DNA from: Nitrosomonas sp.
Lineage (GTDB): Bacteria; Pseudomonadota; Gammaproteobacteria; Burkholderiales; Nitrosomonadaceae
Assembly (NCBI RefSeq): GCF_020852615.1
Contig: NZ_JADZAJ010000021.1
Span: forward strand, 37,286-101,285
DNA length: 64,000 nucleotides
Direction: 5' to 3'
Program-made: the position numbers and the translations under genes
The notes under the pieces: generated by a model
The model's database searches: none
Seen by the model: only the letters and a program-made list of their open reading frames with translations
Told to the model about the DNA's origin: nothing
Shown here: positions 34,152 through 43,806 of the stretch, one piece after another
Layout: each line of letters starts with the position of its first letter
Position numbering within the stretch: the stretch's first letter is position 1

Positions 34152-34245
34152 CGAAACTAGGGTTCCGGCTTTGCAAAAAGTGCCTGGTCCGAGAGTTTCG
34201 GGCTCTGTTAAAGAGTTCCACGGAGGGATAAAAGCCCGGGAGGTT
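34152..34245 (+). ncRNA. Guanidine-I (ykkC) riboswitch aptamer
   Basis: The + strand carries the hallmark conserved blocks of the ykkC class in order: CTAGGGTTCCG (34158-34168), CTGGTCCGAGAG (34183-34194), and ACGGAGGGATAAAAGCCCGGG (about 34220-34240, quoted here only as ACGGAGGG and AAAAGCCCGGG). CGAAAC (34152-34157) pairs with GTTTCG (34195-34200) to close the first helix. Known guanidine-I riboswitches sense guanidinium and turn on export or carboxylase operons; the downstream genes fit exactly. No perfect terminator was found in the 258 bases before the first gene, so the output mechanism is open. Confidence 0.93.
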
Positions 34246-34476
34246 ATGTTCAATACATTAACTACCGGAGGCCAAAGTGGAAAAATTACTGCCATACCCC
34301 CCTGCTCAAAATCCAGATCTTCTTCTCGTACCTTTTTCAACAGATGGCTGCTGCTCGTTAGCCAGAGCAACGTCACAAGCGGAATTTTTCGGTAACATCC
34401 TCCCTGATCCAGGTTTTTTTGCCACTCCCTGCCATTTTCTGTGGATAACCCTTGTTGAGTTTTGCCTGCATGCAAT

Positions 34477-34495
34477 TCCTTTGTTTTCCAAAGGA
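34477..34495 (+). promoter_or_regulatory. Hairpin that sequesters the ribosome binding site of the permease gene
   Basis: TCCTTTG (34477-34483), a five-base loop TTTTC, and CAAAGGA (34489-34495) form a 7-bp hairpin. The 3' arm contains most of the AAGGAG ribosome binding site that lies about eight bases before the ATG at 34504. It could restrict translation in the absence of the ligand-bound upstream fold. Confidence 0.55.
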
Positions 34496-34503
34496 GAGCA
34501 AGC

Positions 34504-35955
34504 ATGTCAGTAGAAAAAAGAGAAAACCGGTTTCCCGCGACACATATCGAATCAATCAGCAACACCGGAACCGCACAGCTTTGCCGCAGCATGAGTGTCT
34601 GGAACTGTTTTACGCTGGGTTTTTCCGTGGTATCTCCGGTTGTCGGGCTGTATGCCATTTTTGGCATACAGAATCTGGTTACCGGGGGAGGGTGGATTAC
34701 TGCGCTGGCACTGTGTTTGCTTATGCAACTAATGGTTGCCACTGTCTACGCCGAACTTTCCTCACAATTTCCCATTGCCGGGGGTGCTTACAAATGGTCC
34801 AGACTACTGATCGGACCAAAAGCAGGCCAGTATGCCGGGGCTATTTATGTCAGCTCGGCGATCGCCATGCTGACCACGACTGCCTATACAGGCGGAATGT
34901 GGCTTTCTGCAGTAGTTTCAGGTGGAGAAATACAAGGGGTTCCTGCGGTTTTGTGGGGACTTGCCTTCCTGTTGATTTGTACGGCAGTCAATATCGTCAA
35001 CCAGCGTGTTTATAAAATAATCAATCTGCTCGGTGTCAGCGCTGAGGTCGCAGGATCAATCTGTATGGCGCTGATTCTGTTTTCATTTTTCCGCGTTTAT
35101 CCGGTTTCGGAGTTGTTTCAGCACCTGGGAACGGGCCTGGCGCCCTCCAGCACAACGGCTTTTCTTGCCGCACTGGCCATCGCCGGCTGGGCATTTATCG
35201 GCTTTGATTCCTGCTCCACCATTGCTGAGGAAGTTCATCATCCTGAAAAGATGATTCCACGTGCTATTTTTCTGTCCCTGCTGGCAGTGGGCAGTGTCGT
35301 GCTCTTCAATTCTTCCACGCTGATGTTATCGATTGATCACGACACGCTGATCAAAGCCAGCGCAACAACGGATCCTGTCTCGCCCATCATTGCAGGCACG
35401 ATAGGTGCCTGGGCTGCCAAGCCATTTCTGGTGATTGTAGTCACTGCCTTCCTTTCATGTGGATCATCCATTGTCAACTACACTTCACGCATTCTCTTTT
35501 CAATGGCACGCGAGGGTAACCTGCCTGCCTTTTTCTCACAGGTTACCGAAAAAACACAGCTGCCGCGAAATGCAATAGGGGGAACTGTGCTTTTAGCTGG
35601 CCTCGGATTACTTTTCGGGCTGAATGACGGTGCGGTTGCAACCATTATCACTTTCGGGACAGGCGGACTGTATGCCATGTTTTCTGTCACGATGGGGGTG
35701 GGGCTGTATACCAGATTGACCGGTCGCTGGAATCCGGCGCTGGGAGCACTCAGACTGGGCAGATGGGGAACCGTTATCAACACACTGGCTTTCATCTGGG
35801 CTGTATTCGAGCTGATCAATATTGGCTGGCCGCGCGAGTATATGGCAGCACCCGGAGCACCATGGTGGCAACTTTGGGCGGTACCGCTGGTATTAGGCGT
35901 CATACTGATTCTGACAACGCTGCGTGTGCAGATCAACCGTAAACATAAAAGATGA
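34504..35955 (+). CDS. APC-superfamily permease of the guanidine operon
   Basis: A 483-residue polytopic membrane protein with about 12 helices of the amino acid-polyamine-organocation (APC) type. Typical features include the early GFSVVSPVVGLYAIFG segment, the FPIAGGAYKWSRLLIGP motif in the third helix region, and the GFDSCSTIAEEVHHPEKMIPRA loop (quoted in part as GFDSCSTIAEEVHHPEKMI). AAGGAG lies before the ATG at 34504. As the first gene behind a guanidine-I riboswitch it likely imports guanidine or a related nitrogen compound; this is inference from position. The gene is followed by the two DUF1989 genes after 14 bases. Confidence 0.88.
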   Translation: MSVEKRENRFPATHIESISNTGTAQLCRSMSVWNCFTLGFSVVSPVVGLYAIFGIQNLVTGGGWITALALCLLMQLMVATVYAELSSQFPIAGGAYKWSRLLIGPKAGQYAGAIYVSSAIAMLTTTAYTGGMWLSAVVSGGEIQGVPAVLWGLAFLLICTAVNIVNQRVYKIINLLGVSAEVAGSICMALILFSFFRVYPVSELFQHLGTGLAPSSTTAFLAALAIAGWAFIGFDSCSTIAEEVHHPEKMIPRAIFLSLLAVGSVVLFNSSTLMLSIDHDTLIKASATTDPVSPIIAGTIGAWAAKPFLVIVVTAFLSCGSSIVNYTSRILFSMAREGNLPAFFSQVTEKTQLPRNAIGGTVLLAGLGLLFGLNDGAVATIITFGTGGLYAMFSVTMGVGLYTRLTGRWNPALGALRLGRWGTVINTLAFIWAVFELINIGWPREYMAAPGAPWWQLWAVPLVLGVILILTTLRVQINRKHKR

Positions 35956-35969
35956 GGAGGAGATAGAAC

Positions 35970-36698
35970 ATGAACCAGCTTAGCGAATATCTTTGGAAAA
36001 CTCATATTCCAGGTGGATGTCACTGGTCAGGGATCGTACGCCGGGGGACAACCCTGCGTCTGACAGATGTAACAGGCGGCGCAAATGCAGCGGTACTGCT
36101 CTACAACCGGGAAGAAAAACTGGAACGCTACAACATGGCGGACACGCTCAAGACCCAGCATACGTTTTATCTGACCCGGGGACACGCCTGTCACTCGGAT
36201 ATGGGGCGTATTTTCTGCTGCATTACCAAAGACACCGCCGGCTGGCACGATACGGTCTGCGGCCTGAGCGATGCCGGACTGATACGCCGGAAATATGGTG
36301 AAGGACGATACCAGGAACTGCGTAATAACATGTATCGCAGCGGTCTCGATGGCATGCTGATCGAGCTGGGAAAATGGGGGCTGGGCCGACGTGATGTGGT
36401 GCCTAACATCAATTTTTTCAGCAAGGTAACAGTCGACCTGTCCGGGGAAATGCAATTCCATGCCAATCACAGTAAACCGGGCAGCTATGTGGATCTGGCA
36501 TTTGAAATGGATACGCTGGTGGTACTGTCTGCAGCGCCACACCCGCTGGATCCGGCTGAAGCCTATGATCCCGGTGCAATTGATCTGGCGGTATCAATCT
36601 CTTCTCCTGCCACAGCCGGCGCATGTACTCATATCGCAGAGAATGCGCGCGGTATGGAAAACACTCGTCGTTTTTATGCTTACGGAGGTGCTAAATGA
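35970..36698 (+). CDS. DUF1989 protein, urea-amidolyase-associated protein 1-like (carboxyguanidine deiminase subunit candidate)
   Basis: A 242-residue member of the urea carboxylase-associated DUF1989 family. Recognisable segments are the metal-binding-like [13 protein letters not shown] (about 71-83), [10 protein letters not shown] (91-100), and [10 protein letters not shown] paralogous gene follows and overlaps it by four bases (ATGA). Literature on guanidine carboxylase operons assigns this pair to carboxyguanidine deiminase (CgdA/CgdB), which makes allophanate from carboxyguanidine; I infer the same here from sequence and context. Which subunit is A or B I cannot say. Confidence 0.85.
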   Translation: MNQLSEYLWKTHIPGGCHWSGIVRRGTTLRLTDVTGGANAAVLLYNREEKLERYNMADTLKTQHTFYLTRGHACHSDMGRIFCCITKDTAGWHDTVCGLSDAGLIRRKYGEGRYQELRNNMYRSGLDGMLIELGKWGLGRRDVVPNINFFSKVTVDLSGEMQFHANHSKPGSYVDLAFEMDTLVVLSAAPHPLDPAEAYDPGAIDLAVSISSPATAGACTHIAENARGMENTRRFYAYGGAK

Positions 36699-37354
36699 AC
36701 GCGCAAAATCTGGTTGAAAGTACACTGAACCCTGATGTTGCAGTGCTAAATGCGGTTTGTGCCGCAGGCGAACCATGGGTAGGGGAAGTCAAAAAAGGGC
36801 AAACATTCCGCATCGTTGATCTTGAAGGCAACCAGGCGGTAGATACACTGTTTTACAACGCACATGATGCAGCAGAACGTTATAGCGCTGCCGATACCAT
36901 CAGCCGGCAGCACCAGCTGTATCTGACGACCGGGAGCAGACTGTATTCCAACCTGGGCAATGTCATGCTCGTCATCACGGCAGACACCTGCGGGCGACAT
37001 GATACGGTAGGTGGTGCCTGTGCGGCTGAAAGCAATACGACACGCTACACACTTGATAAATACCCGATGCACAGTTGCCGGGATAATTTTCTGCATGCCC
37101 TGGCGCATGATCCGGTTTGTGACCGCCTGGGCATGAGCAAACGGGATATTCCCGCCAACATCAATTTCTTCATGAATGTTCCAGTCACTGAAACGGGCAA
37201 ACTGCAATTTGCAGACGGAGTGTCTGCCCCGGGAAAATATGTGGAAATGCGGGCTGAAATGGATGTGGTAGTGCTGATTTCAAACTGCCCGCAACTGAAT
37301 AACCCGTGCAACGCCTACAACCCCACCCCCGTTCGCTTACTGGTCTGGAATTGA
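36695..37354 (+). CDS. DUF1989 protein, urea-amidolyase-associated protein 2-like (carboxyguanidine deiminase subunit candidate)
   Basis: A 219-residue paralogue of the preceding gene, overlapping its stop by four bases. Matching landmarks: [28 protein letters not shown] (quoted in part as [16 protein letters not shown]), [13 protein letters not shown], and [20 protein letters not shown]. Two DUF1989 proteins encoded in tandem between a permease and a biotin-dependent carboxylase is the standard guanidine/urea carboxylase layout. A heteromeric deiminase is inferred from family literature, not from the sequence. Confidence 0.85.
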   Translation: MNAQNLVESTLNPDVAVLNAVCAAGEPWVGEVKKGQTFRIVDLEGNQAVDTLFYNAHDAAERYSAADTISRQHQLYLTTGSRLYSNLGNVMLVITADTCGRHDTVGGACAAESNTTRYTLDKYPMHSCRDNFLHALAHDPVCDRLGMSKRDIPANINFFMNVPVTETGKLQFADGVSAPGKYVEMRAEMDVVVLISNCPQLNNPCNAYNPTPVRLLVWN

Positions 37355-37471
37355 CCCTCCTGATACTGAGCAGCTGTTTTTGAATAAGAAGTCGTAACGG
37401 CAACCCGATTTCATTTCCGGCAGCCTTTTTGCCTGATTCTGAATATGATGTTGCCGAACATGGAGATAACA

Positions 37472-39799
37472 ATGTCTGAAAAAATATCGGATACCAGCAG
37501 GTTGGCTACACCCACCGTTGATGTACTCGCCCCGGGAATACAAACCACCATACAGGATTATCCCGGAAGACAGGGTTACTGGAATATCGGCGTGCCGCCT
37601 TCAGGGCCAATGGACAGCCTGGCGTTCAGACTGGCCAATCGACTGGCAGGCAACCAGGAAGGACTGGCCGCAATCGAGATCACTTTTGCCGGCCCAACTT
37701 TGCGCATCAACTGTGACACAGTGATCGCAGTAACCGGTGCCCCGATTGAAGTCAATCTGAACGGGAAACCGCTGGCACAATGGAAATCGCATAAAATTGA
37801 AGCAGGGGCGTTACTTGCTTTTGGTGATGTACTGGATCAGGGCAGCCGGGTTTATCTGGCGATACAGGGAGGTATCCAGGTTCCCGATTATCTTGGCAGC
37901 AAGGCCACATTCATGCTGGGTCAGTTCGGCGGACATGAGGGACGCATACTGCAGGCAGGTGATGTGCTGAATATCGTGGCGGGTAACCATAGCGGCTATA
38001 CGCCTCGTGAATTACCGCAAGCCTCTATTCCGCGCTATACCCGTCACTGGAAAATTGCCGTACTGTATGGCCCGCATGGAGCACCTGACTTTTTTACGGA
38101 AGAAGGTGTCACTGATTTTTTTGCCGCCGACTGGACGGTACACCATAATTCAGATCGCACCGGGGTGCGCCTGATTGGCCCGAAACCCAAATGGGCGCGT
38201 ACTGATGGGGGAGAAGCCGGGTTACATCCATCCAATGTTCACGATGTGGCCTATTCCATCGGTGCGGTGGATTTCACCGGAGATTTACCGGTTATCCTCG
38301 GCCCGGATGGTCCCAGTCTGGGCGGCTTTGTCTGTCTGGTAACACTTGCCCACGCGGAACTGTGGAAAATGGGACAGCTCCGCCCTGGTGACCGTATCAC
38401 TTTCCGGCGAATATCCGCTGACGAAGCAGCAACGATGGAAGCATCACAAGACGCACTCATCAGCGCCTTGCGACTGCCGGAGACACCACTGTCAGCCGGC
38501 ATAAAAGTAGCGTTAACCGACGACAGCCCGATCCTGCACACCCTTCCCGAGAACAGCGAACAAGTGCAAGTGGTCTACCGGCAAGGCGGGGACAGAAATC
38601 TGCTGGTGGAATACGGACCCATGGTGCTTGACTTCAATTTGCGTTTCCGTATCCATGCCCTGATGGAATGGCTGCAGCAAGCAGTGAAAGAAGGTGGTCT
38701 GCCGGGGATCGTGGATCTGACACCCGGCATCCGCTCGCTGCACATCCGTTTCGACGCGAAGCTGCTGCCACGCGACAGGCTGTTGAATACACTGATCTCT
38801 GCGGAAAAAGAGCTGCCTGCAATCGAAAACATGGAGGTCCCCACACGCATCGTTCATCTGCCGCTGTCCTGGAATGATTCATCTGTGCAGCTGGCAATGA
38901 AGAAATACATGCAATCGGTGCGCAAGGATGCCCCCTGGAATCCGGACAACATCGAATTCATCCGCCGTATCAATGGACTGGACAGCATCGATGAAGTCAA
39001 ACGTATCGTTTTCGATGCCAGTTATCTGGTCATGGGACTGGGAGATGTTTATCTGGGCGCACCGCTGGGCACCCCGGTGGATCCCAGACATCGTCTGGTC
39101 ACCACAAAATACAATCCGGCCCGCACCTGGACACCGGAAAATGCAGTGGGTATCGGTGGCGCCTACATGTGCGTATACGGCATGGAAAGCCCGGGAGGCT
39201 ATCAGCTGGTGGGGCGTACTGTACAGATGTGGAACAGCCATGTTCAGACAAAGGATTTCAGGGAAGGTAAACCCTGGCTCTTGCGTTTCTTTGATCAGGT
39301 AAGGTTCTATCCCGTGACTGAAGCTGAGCTGGCCCGGATGCGCAACGATTTTCCGGGCGGGAAATTTACGCTGCGTATTGAGGAAGATCGCTTCAGCCTG
39401 AAACAGTACAACGATTTCCTGAGAGAGAATGCTGCCTCCATCGATACGTTCAGAACAAAGCAGAAGGCTGCCTACATCGCTGAACGCGAACGCTGGAAGG
39501 CAGAAGGTCAGGAAAATTACACCACCAGCGAGATCCTGGAAGATCACTCTGCTCCGACCGATATCTCTATCCCGGCAGGAACGCGTACTGTACACACACA
39601 TGTAACCGGTATTGTGTGGAAATTGCCGGTGAATGAAGGGCAGCACGTGAATGCCGGGGATGATCTGGCCATACTGGAATCCATGAAAATGGAATTCACC
39701 GTCAGCGCACCTGTCAGTGGGGTATTACGGCGCGTTCTCTGCAAAACCAACAGCAAAGTCTCTGCCAGACAGATTCTTTTCCTGATCGAAGAAGATTAA
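37472..39799 (+). CDS. Guanidine/urea carboxylase-like protein lacking the biotin carboxylase domain (carboxyltransferase plus biotinyl domain)
   Basis: A 775-residue protein. Residues about 12-340 are a KipA-like carboxyltransferase half (VLAPGIQTTIQDYPGRQGYW; GVPPSGPMDSLAFRLANRL). About 345-690 is the KipI/AHS1-like half, with ENAVGIGGAYMCVYGMESPGGYQLVGR as a core segment (quoted in part as GIGGAYMCVYGMESPGG). Residues about 705-775 are a biotinyl domain with the biotin lysine 739 in ILESMKMEF. Full urea or guanidine carboxylases have about 1,200 residues and begin with a biotin carboxylase domain of about 450 residues, which is absent. The start at 37472 has GGAG seven bases upstream, and the 117 bases before it contain no remnant. 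Confidence 0.9.
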   Translation: MSEKISDTSRLATPTVDVLAPGIQTTIQDYPGRQGYWNIGVPPSGPMDSLAFRLANRLAGNQEGLAAIEITFAGPTLRINCDTVIAVTGAPIEVNLNGKPLAQWKSHKIEAGALLAFGDVLDQGSRVYLAIQGGIQVPDYLGSKATFMLGQFGGHEGRILQAGDVLNIVAGNHSGYTPRELPQASIPRYTRHWKIAVLYGPHGAPDFFTEEGVTDFFAADWTVHHNSDRTGVRLIGPKPKWARTDGGEAGLHPSNVHDVAYSIGAVDFTGDLPVILGPDGPSLGGFVCLVTLAHAELWKMGQLRPGDRITFRRISADEAATMEASQDALISALRLPETPLSAGIKVALTDDSPILHTLPENSEQVQVVYRQGGDRNLLVEYGPMVLDFNLRFRIHALMEWLQQAVKEGGLPGIVDLTPGIRSLHIRFDAKLLPRDRLLNTLISAEKELPAIENMEVPTRIVHLPLSWNDSSVQLAMKKYMQSVRKDAPWNPDNIEFIRRINGLDSIDEVKRIVFDASYLVMGLGDVYLGAPLGTPVDPRHRLVTTKYNPARTWTPENAVGIGGAYMCVYGMESPGGYQLVGRTVQMWNSHVQTKDFREGKPWLLRFFDQVRFYPVTEAELARMRNDFPGGKFTLRIEEDRFSLKQYNDFLRENAASIDTFRTKQKAAYIAERERWKAEGQENYTTSEILEDHSAPTDISIPAGTRTVHTHVTGIVWKLPVNEGQHVNAGDDLAILESMKMEFTVSAPVSGVLRRVLCKTNSKVSARQILFLIEED

Positions 39800-39818
39800 G
39801 GTAAGGGCATCTCCGTTT

Positions 39819-40757
39819 TCAGAAGCGCGCTTTACTCGCAGCCAGTAAGAATACCCACATTATCAGTACGAAAGGAAAAGTCAGCACAGGCAAACCAAGT
39901 GGTACTAAAAAGCTGGCAAGGCCGGCCTGACATATCACAGTGAAAATACCCGCCAGAAAAGCCAGTGCTGCACTTTTACCGGAAGGTTTGAGAAACACCC
40001 ATCCCACTGCCATCATGACCAGTACAGGGTTGTACGCATACAACCCTGCTTCGATGAGGCCGTTATCCGCCCCCAGAAAGACCGGTACCACGATACCGAT
40101 AATCGCCCCTGACAGTGCCATGACCGCACCTCGCAACGAATTGATGGCGATACCGGCCAGAAACAGGACACCCGCGACAGCATTATCCACAAACATAACT
40201 TCGCTGATACCCCGGGTAACAGCTACAGGCCATGCTTCTACCGGAAGCATGGAAACAGCCGCAACTTCTGCGGGAATACCGGCTGCCGGCAAAAGCGATC
40301 CCCGCGCGAAACTGTCAAAAGCATACACCGCTGCTATGAACATCCAGCAGGTCAGGATGAAGGGCGAAGTCGAAGCGGGAATGTGATAGGGTTGCAGCAT
40401 TCTCGTCAGTGCTGCCAGCACAATGGTCGACAATATTGAGGCCAGTACGAGATACAGCCAGAGCTGAGGAGAATTTTCCAGAAACAGAAACAGGCAGGGG
40501 CCCACCAGGGTTCCATTGAAGCCATACAGCCCTGCATCAATATCCTCTTTCGGAAATCTGAGCAAACGGGCGGCAACTGTACTGCTAAGGACACCCGCAG
40601 TTGCGGCCAGCCCGGCAGTCACCCCTCCAATATACAGAGCCACCAGAAAAACCAGCCCGGTTACTGCGTTACAGCAAAAGAATACCTGTCCGACCCCTCT
40701 CAAGAGAGTGCGAAACGGCCCAGGTATTGCTCTGTCAGCAGCTAAAGACCAGTCCAT
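39819..40757 (-). CDS. UT-family urea transporter
   Basis: A 312-residue polytopic membrane protein of the urea transporter family. It shows the internal repeat typical of UT channels: GLYGFNGTLVGPCLF in the first half and GLYAYNPVLVMMAVG in the second, and STSPFILTCW matched by TFPFVLIMW. UT proteins are passive urea channels. It is convergent to the guanidine operon (19 bases between stops) and lies 36 bases after tilS on the same strand, so it may be co-transcribed with accA-tilS. No urease genes are in the window. Confidence 0.92.
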   Translation of the reverse strand: MDWSLAADRAIPGPFRTLLRGVGQVFFCCNAVTGLVFLVALYIGGVTAGLAATAGVLSSTVAARLLRFPKEDIDAGLYGFNGTLVGPCLFLFLENSPQLWLYLVLASILSTIVLAALTRMLQPYHIPASTSPFILTCWMFIAAVYAFDSFARGSLLPAAGIPAEVAAVSMLPVEAWPVAVTRGISEVMFVDNAVAGVLFLAGIAINSLRGAVMALSGAIIGIVVPVFLGADNGLIEAGLYAYNPVLVMMAVGWVFLKPSGKSAALAFLAGIFTVICQAGLASFLVPLGLPVLTFPFVLIMWVFLLAASKARF

Positions 40758-40793
40758 AATAATCGTATGCAGATTTAATAAATACGGGCTGTC

Positions 40794-42173
40794 TCAGCAA
40801 GTTGAAAACTGACTGGCCAGGTTGGTGTGCCAGGTGACAACCAGCCCGGCGCTGCCCGCTGATACCTGAAAATTACAGTCGATACCAATTCCTGCCACCC
40901 AGACAGGCTGATCTCCACAGAAAAGCAACGGCAATGCCTCGCGCTCCCACGGAGCAAGTCCTGCTTCCTGCAAAATTTTTTTCAGACTGCGACGCGGGCG
41001 TTTGCAGTCCGGTTGAAATCGTTCTCCTCCGGATCTTGAGCGGATCGTAACAGTCTGCTGATTTAATTTAGCCAGATCAATACCCTGATTATGCCGCTGC
41101 GTAAACTCAAGTACACCTTTCATAGATTCAATTACCAGACGCGGCTCACCCTGCCAGACAACAGGGGTCATTGGCCCCGGCAATGAATCTGCCGGTATAA
41201 ATTCAACCCATTCCCCCCGGTGGCAGCGAATTTCGAGAGTATCCACGATAAACCGGAAATGATTATCTGACTGGACACTGTTCAGCTGGCGCAAAATTTC
41301 TTCGAGTTTTGCGGAACCGGGTAACCGAACCATGTACTGTGCCAGCAGGTAACGCAACAAATTTCTGGCGCGTGCCGGCTCAAGCTTCTGCAGCACGGGC
41401 AAACTCAGCTTGCCGGCAATCAGCGCAGCTTCAGCATCAATTTTAGCCAGATCATCCAGTAAATGTGCCGCTTCACCAAGATGTCGCACAGACCGGGACA
41501 AGGTTTTGCGATAGGCCGGGTAACGCTGTTCCAGAAAGGGCAGGATCCGGTGCCGCAAAAAGTTACGATCATAGGAAGTATCCAGATTGCTTTCATCCGT
41601 TACCCAGGATAAGCCGTGCAGCCTGGCGTAATTCAGAATCCCGGAGCGTGGAATATTGAGCAGTGGTCTGAGCAGCCTGGCTGCTTTGTCTGATTTAAGT
41701 GATCTGATCGCCGGCATGGCACTGAGTCCTTTGACACCCGCACCGCGCAGGAGCTGCAGCAGCAGTGTCTCAACCTGATCATCCTGATGTTGAGCCAGTA
41801 CGACATAGTCTGCCCGGATCGTTTTGAAGATTTGATAGCGCGCTTCTCTGGCAACCGCTTCCAGACTTTCCTGTGGCCGTTTGCGAATGGTTAACCGGTG
41901 TATGGACAACGGGACGGAAAGGCTGTCGCAAAGGGTTTGGCAAAAATCACTCCATTGCCCCGAGTGTGCGCTGATGCCATGTTCAACATGAACAGCTGCG
42001 ATATTTAGCCGCATTGATTTTGAAAATTGTGTGAGCAGATGCAGCAGTACTACAGAATCCACCCCACCACTTAGCGCAACAACCAGGTGATCTCCAGGCC
42101 GAACTTGTGTGTGCAGATTATGAAAAAAACAATCTGCCAAATCAGCCGGGCTGGTCGATTTTGAATCTGCCAT
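40794..42173 (-). CDS. tilS: tRNA(Ile)-lysidine synthetase
   Basis: Modifies C34 of the CAU-anticodon tRNA-Ile to lysidine so that it reads AUA. The 459-residue protein has the PP-loop ATP motif [15 protein letters not shown] near residue 35, [19 protein letters not shown], and a C-terminal domain with [22 protein letters not shown] (quoted in part as [10 protein letters not shown]). The ATG at 42173 was chosen because the earlier in-frame start is a TTG. It overlaps the end of accA by 32 bases, the usual accA-tilS pairing. Confidence 0.94.
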   Translation of the reverse strand: MADSKSTSPADLADCFFHNLHTQVRPGDHLVVALSGGVDSVVLLHLLTQFSKSMRLNIAAVHVEHGISAHSGQWSDFCQTLCDSLSVPLSIHRLTIRKRPQESLEAVAREARYQIFKTIRADYVVLAQHQDDQVETLLLQLLRGAGVKGLSAMPAIRSLKSDKAARLLRPLLNIPRSGILNYARLHGLSWVTDESNLDTSYDRNFLRHRILPFLEQRYPAYRKTLSRSVRHLGEAAHLLDDLAKIDAEAALIAGKLSLPVLQKLEPARARNLLRYLLAQYMVRLPGSAKLEEILRQLNSVQSDNHFRFIVDTLEIRCHRGEWVEFIPADSLPGPMTPVVWQGEPRLVIESMKGVLEFTQRHNQGIDLAKLNQQTVTIRSRSGGERFQPDCKRPRRSLKKILQEAGLAPWEREALPLLFCGDQPVWVAGIGIDCNFQVSAGSAGLVVTWHTNLASQFSTC

Positions 42174-43110
42174 ACCCCAGCAGCCGGTCAAGGCGTTTCT
42201 GTAACAATGTCTCCAGGGGAATATCCTGCAGCTTTCGCAGTGATTCCTGTAACACCTGCCTGACCGACTGCATTACAGCCGGGTAATCGCGATGCGCTCC
42301 CCCAACGGGTTCAGGAATGATGCCATCAATCAGCCCCATTTCCTTGAGCCGGTCTGCAGTAATGCCAAGAATTTCTGCAGCATCAGGTGCTTTTTCCGCA
42401 CTTTTCCATAAAATGGAAGCACATCCTTCAGGCGAAATGACTGAATAGGTCGAGTATTGCAACATCAGGCTGGTATCCCCCACAGCAATGGCCAGCGCCC
42501 CCCCTGACCCACCTTCACCGATAATGACGCAGATGACGGGAATTCTCAGCCCCGCCATCACATAAAGATTTTTACCAATCGCCTCTGATTGCCCGCGTTC
42601 TTCCGCGTCAATACCCGGATAGGCACCCGGTGTATCAATAAATGTAATTAACGGGATTGAGAACTTCTCTGCCAGCCGCATTAGCCGGAGCGCCTTGCGA
42701 TACCCTTCCGGTTTGGGCATACCAAAATTACGGTGGATTTTTTCTCTGGTATCACGCCCTTTCTGATGTCCGATCACCATGACAGTCTGGCCGTTGAAGC
42801 GCGCCAGTCCACCCACGATCGCCTGATCATCAGCGAAATTCCTGTCACCATGCAGTTCTTCGAAATCAGTAAACAGATGCTGTACGTAATCAAGCGTATA
42901 AGGGCGCTGCGGATGGCGAGCCACCTGGGAAATCTGCCAGGGTGTGAGCTTTGCGTAAACACTTTTGGTCAATCCCTGGCTTTTTGCCTGCAGACGAGTA
43001 ATTTCGGCCGAGATATCCAGTGCGGAATCATCTTGAGCAAAGCGCAATTGCTCAATCTTTGCCTCAAATTCCTCAATGCCTTTTTCAAAATCCAGAAAGA
43101 CAGTTTTCAT
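42142..43110 (-). CDS. accA: Acetyl-CoA carboxylase, carboxyltransferase subunit alpha
   Basis: Alpha subunit of the carboxyltransferase that makes malonyl-CoA for fatty acid synthesis. The 322-residue protein starts [20 protein letters not shown], with [49 protein letters not shown] and [11 protein letters not shown] as typical segments. Family length. The gene precedes tilS on the same strand. Confidence 0.96.
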   Translation of the reverse strand: MKTVFLDFEKGIEEFEAKIEQLRFAQDDSALDISAEITRLQAKSQGLTKSVYAKLTPWQISQVARHPQRPYTLDYVQHLFTDFEELHGDRNFADDQAIVGGLARFNGQTVMVIGHQKGRDTREKIHRNFGMPKPEGYRKALRLMRLAEKFSIPLITFIDTPGAYPGIDAEERGQSEAIGKNLYVMAGLRIPVICVIIGEGGSGGALAIAVGDTSLMLQYSTYSVISPEGCASILWKSAEKAPDAAEILGITADRLKEMGLIDGIIPEPVGGAHRDYPAVMQSVRQVLQESLRKLQDIPLETLLQKRLDRLLGYGRFKIDQPG

Positions 43111-43239
43111 ACCAGCAGATTAGGTTAAAAGCGCGATGATACAGGATTTGGCTTAAATCTTTTATGGTACATTTCCTGCTCCTGCCGGTTTCCCGAGAAT
43201 CCCGGTTAGCAGACAGAATATGACAACCAAGGAGAGGTA

Positions 43240-43779
43240 ATGTACCGGCAATTTAACAATAAAATGAGTACCATATTGAGCCTGGCCCTGATTTTTGGTG
43301 TAACTGCCTGTGTCAGTCAAAGTAAATTTTTTGACACACTCGATTATAAGAAGGACTGGGAGGCGATTCAATCCAGCCTCCCTGCTTACCCTCAGCCGGA
43401 GAATTTACTGGAATTTGATGCCGGCCCCGCCACCAGCATGCGTTATTTCATCGATGCCAAATCCATTAATGTCGATGAGAAACGTGTCATCCGATACAGT
43501 ATGGTGGCCCGGTCACCACAGGGAGCAAACAATGTTTCGTACGAAGCATTGCGCTGCGAAACGCGTGAAAGAAAACGCTATGCAACAGGCAATAGCGATA
43601 CAAAAACCTGGGCACGCGCCGGTATTTCCGAATGGCAGCCGCTGGAAATGGTTGCGCAGCTACAGGCCCAGCGTGAGCTGGCAAAGTTCTATTTTTGCCC
43701 GCGCGGGCTGGTGGTAGGCTCTCCTGCAGAAGCGGTTCGTGCGCTCAAGGCCGGCGTACACCCGATGGCAATTCACTAA
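43240..43779 (+). CDS. CNP1-like family lipoprotein
   Basis: A 179-residue predicted lipoprotein: signal with lipobox VTAC near residue 24, then a conserved domain of the CNP1 family, with FFDTLDYKKDWEA, RYFIDAKSINVDEKRVIRYS and YEALRCETRERKRYATG. The family is common in beta- and gammaproteobacteria and has no established function in these organisms. It lies divergent from accA. AAGGAGAGG precedes the ATG. Confidence 0.85.
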   Translation: MYRQFNNKMSTILSLALIFGVTACVSQSKFFDTLDYKKDWEAIQSSLPAYPQPENLLEFDAGPATSMRYFIDAKSINVDEKRVIRYSMVARSPQGANNVSYEALRCETRERKRYATGNSDTKTWARAGISEWQPLEMVAQLQAQRELAKFYFCPRGLVVGSPAEAVRALKAGVHPMAIH

Positions 43780-43806
43780 ACACCGTTCCCCGATTCACCC
43801 GCTGAT

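Noticed and set aside
34149..34742. Minus-strand open frame of 197 codons
   Set aside because: It runs through the riboswitch and the permease gene on the opposite strand and resembles no family.
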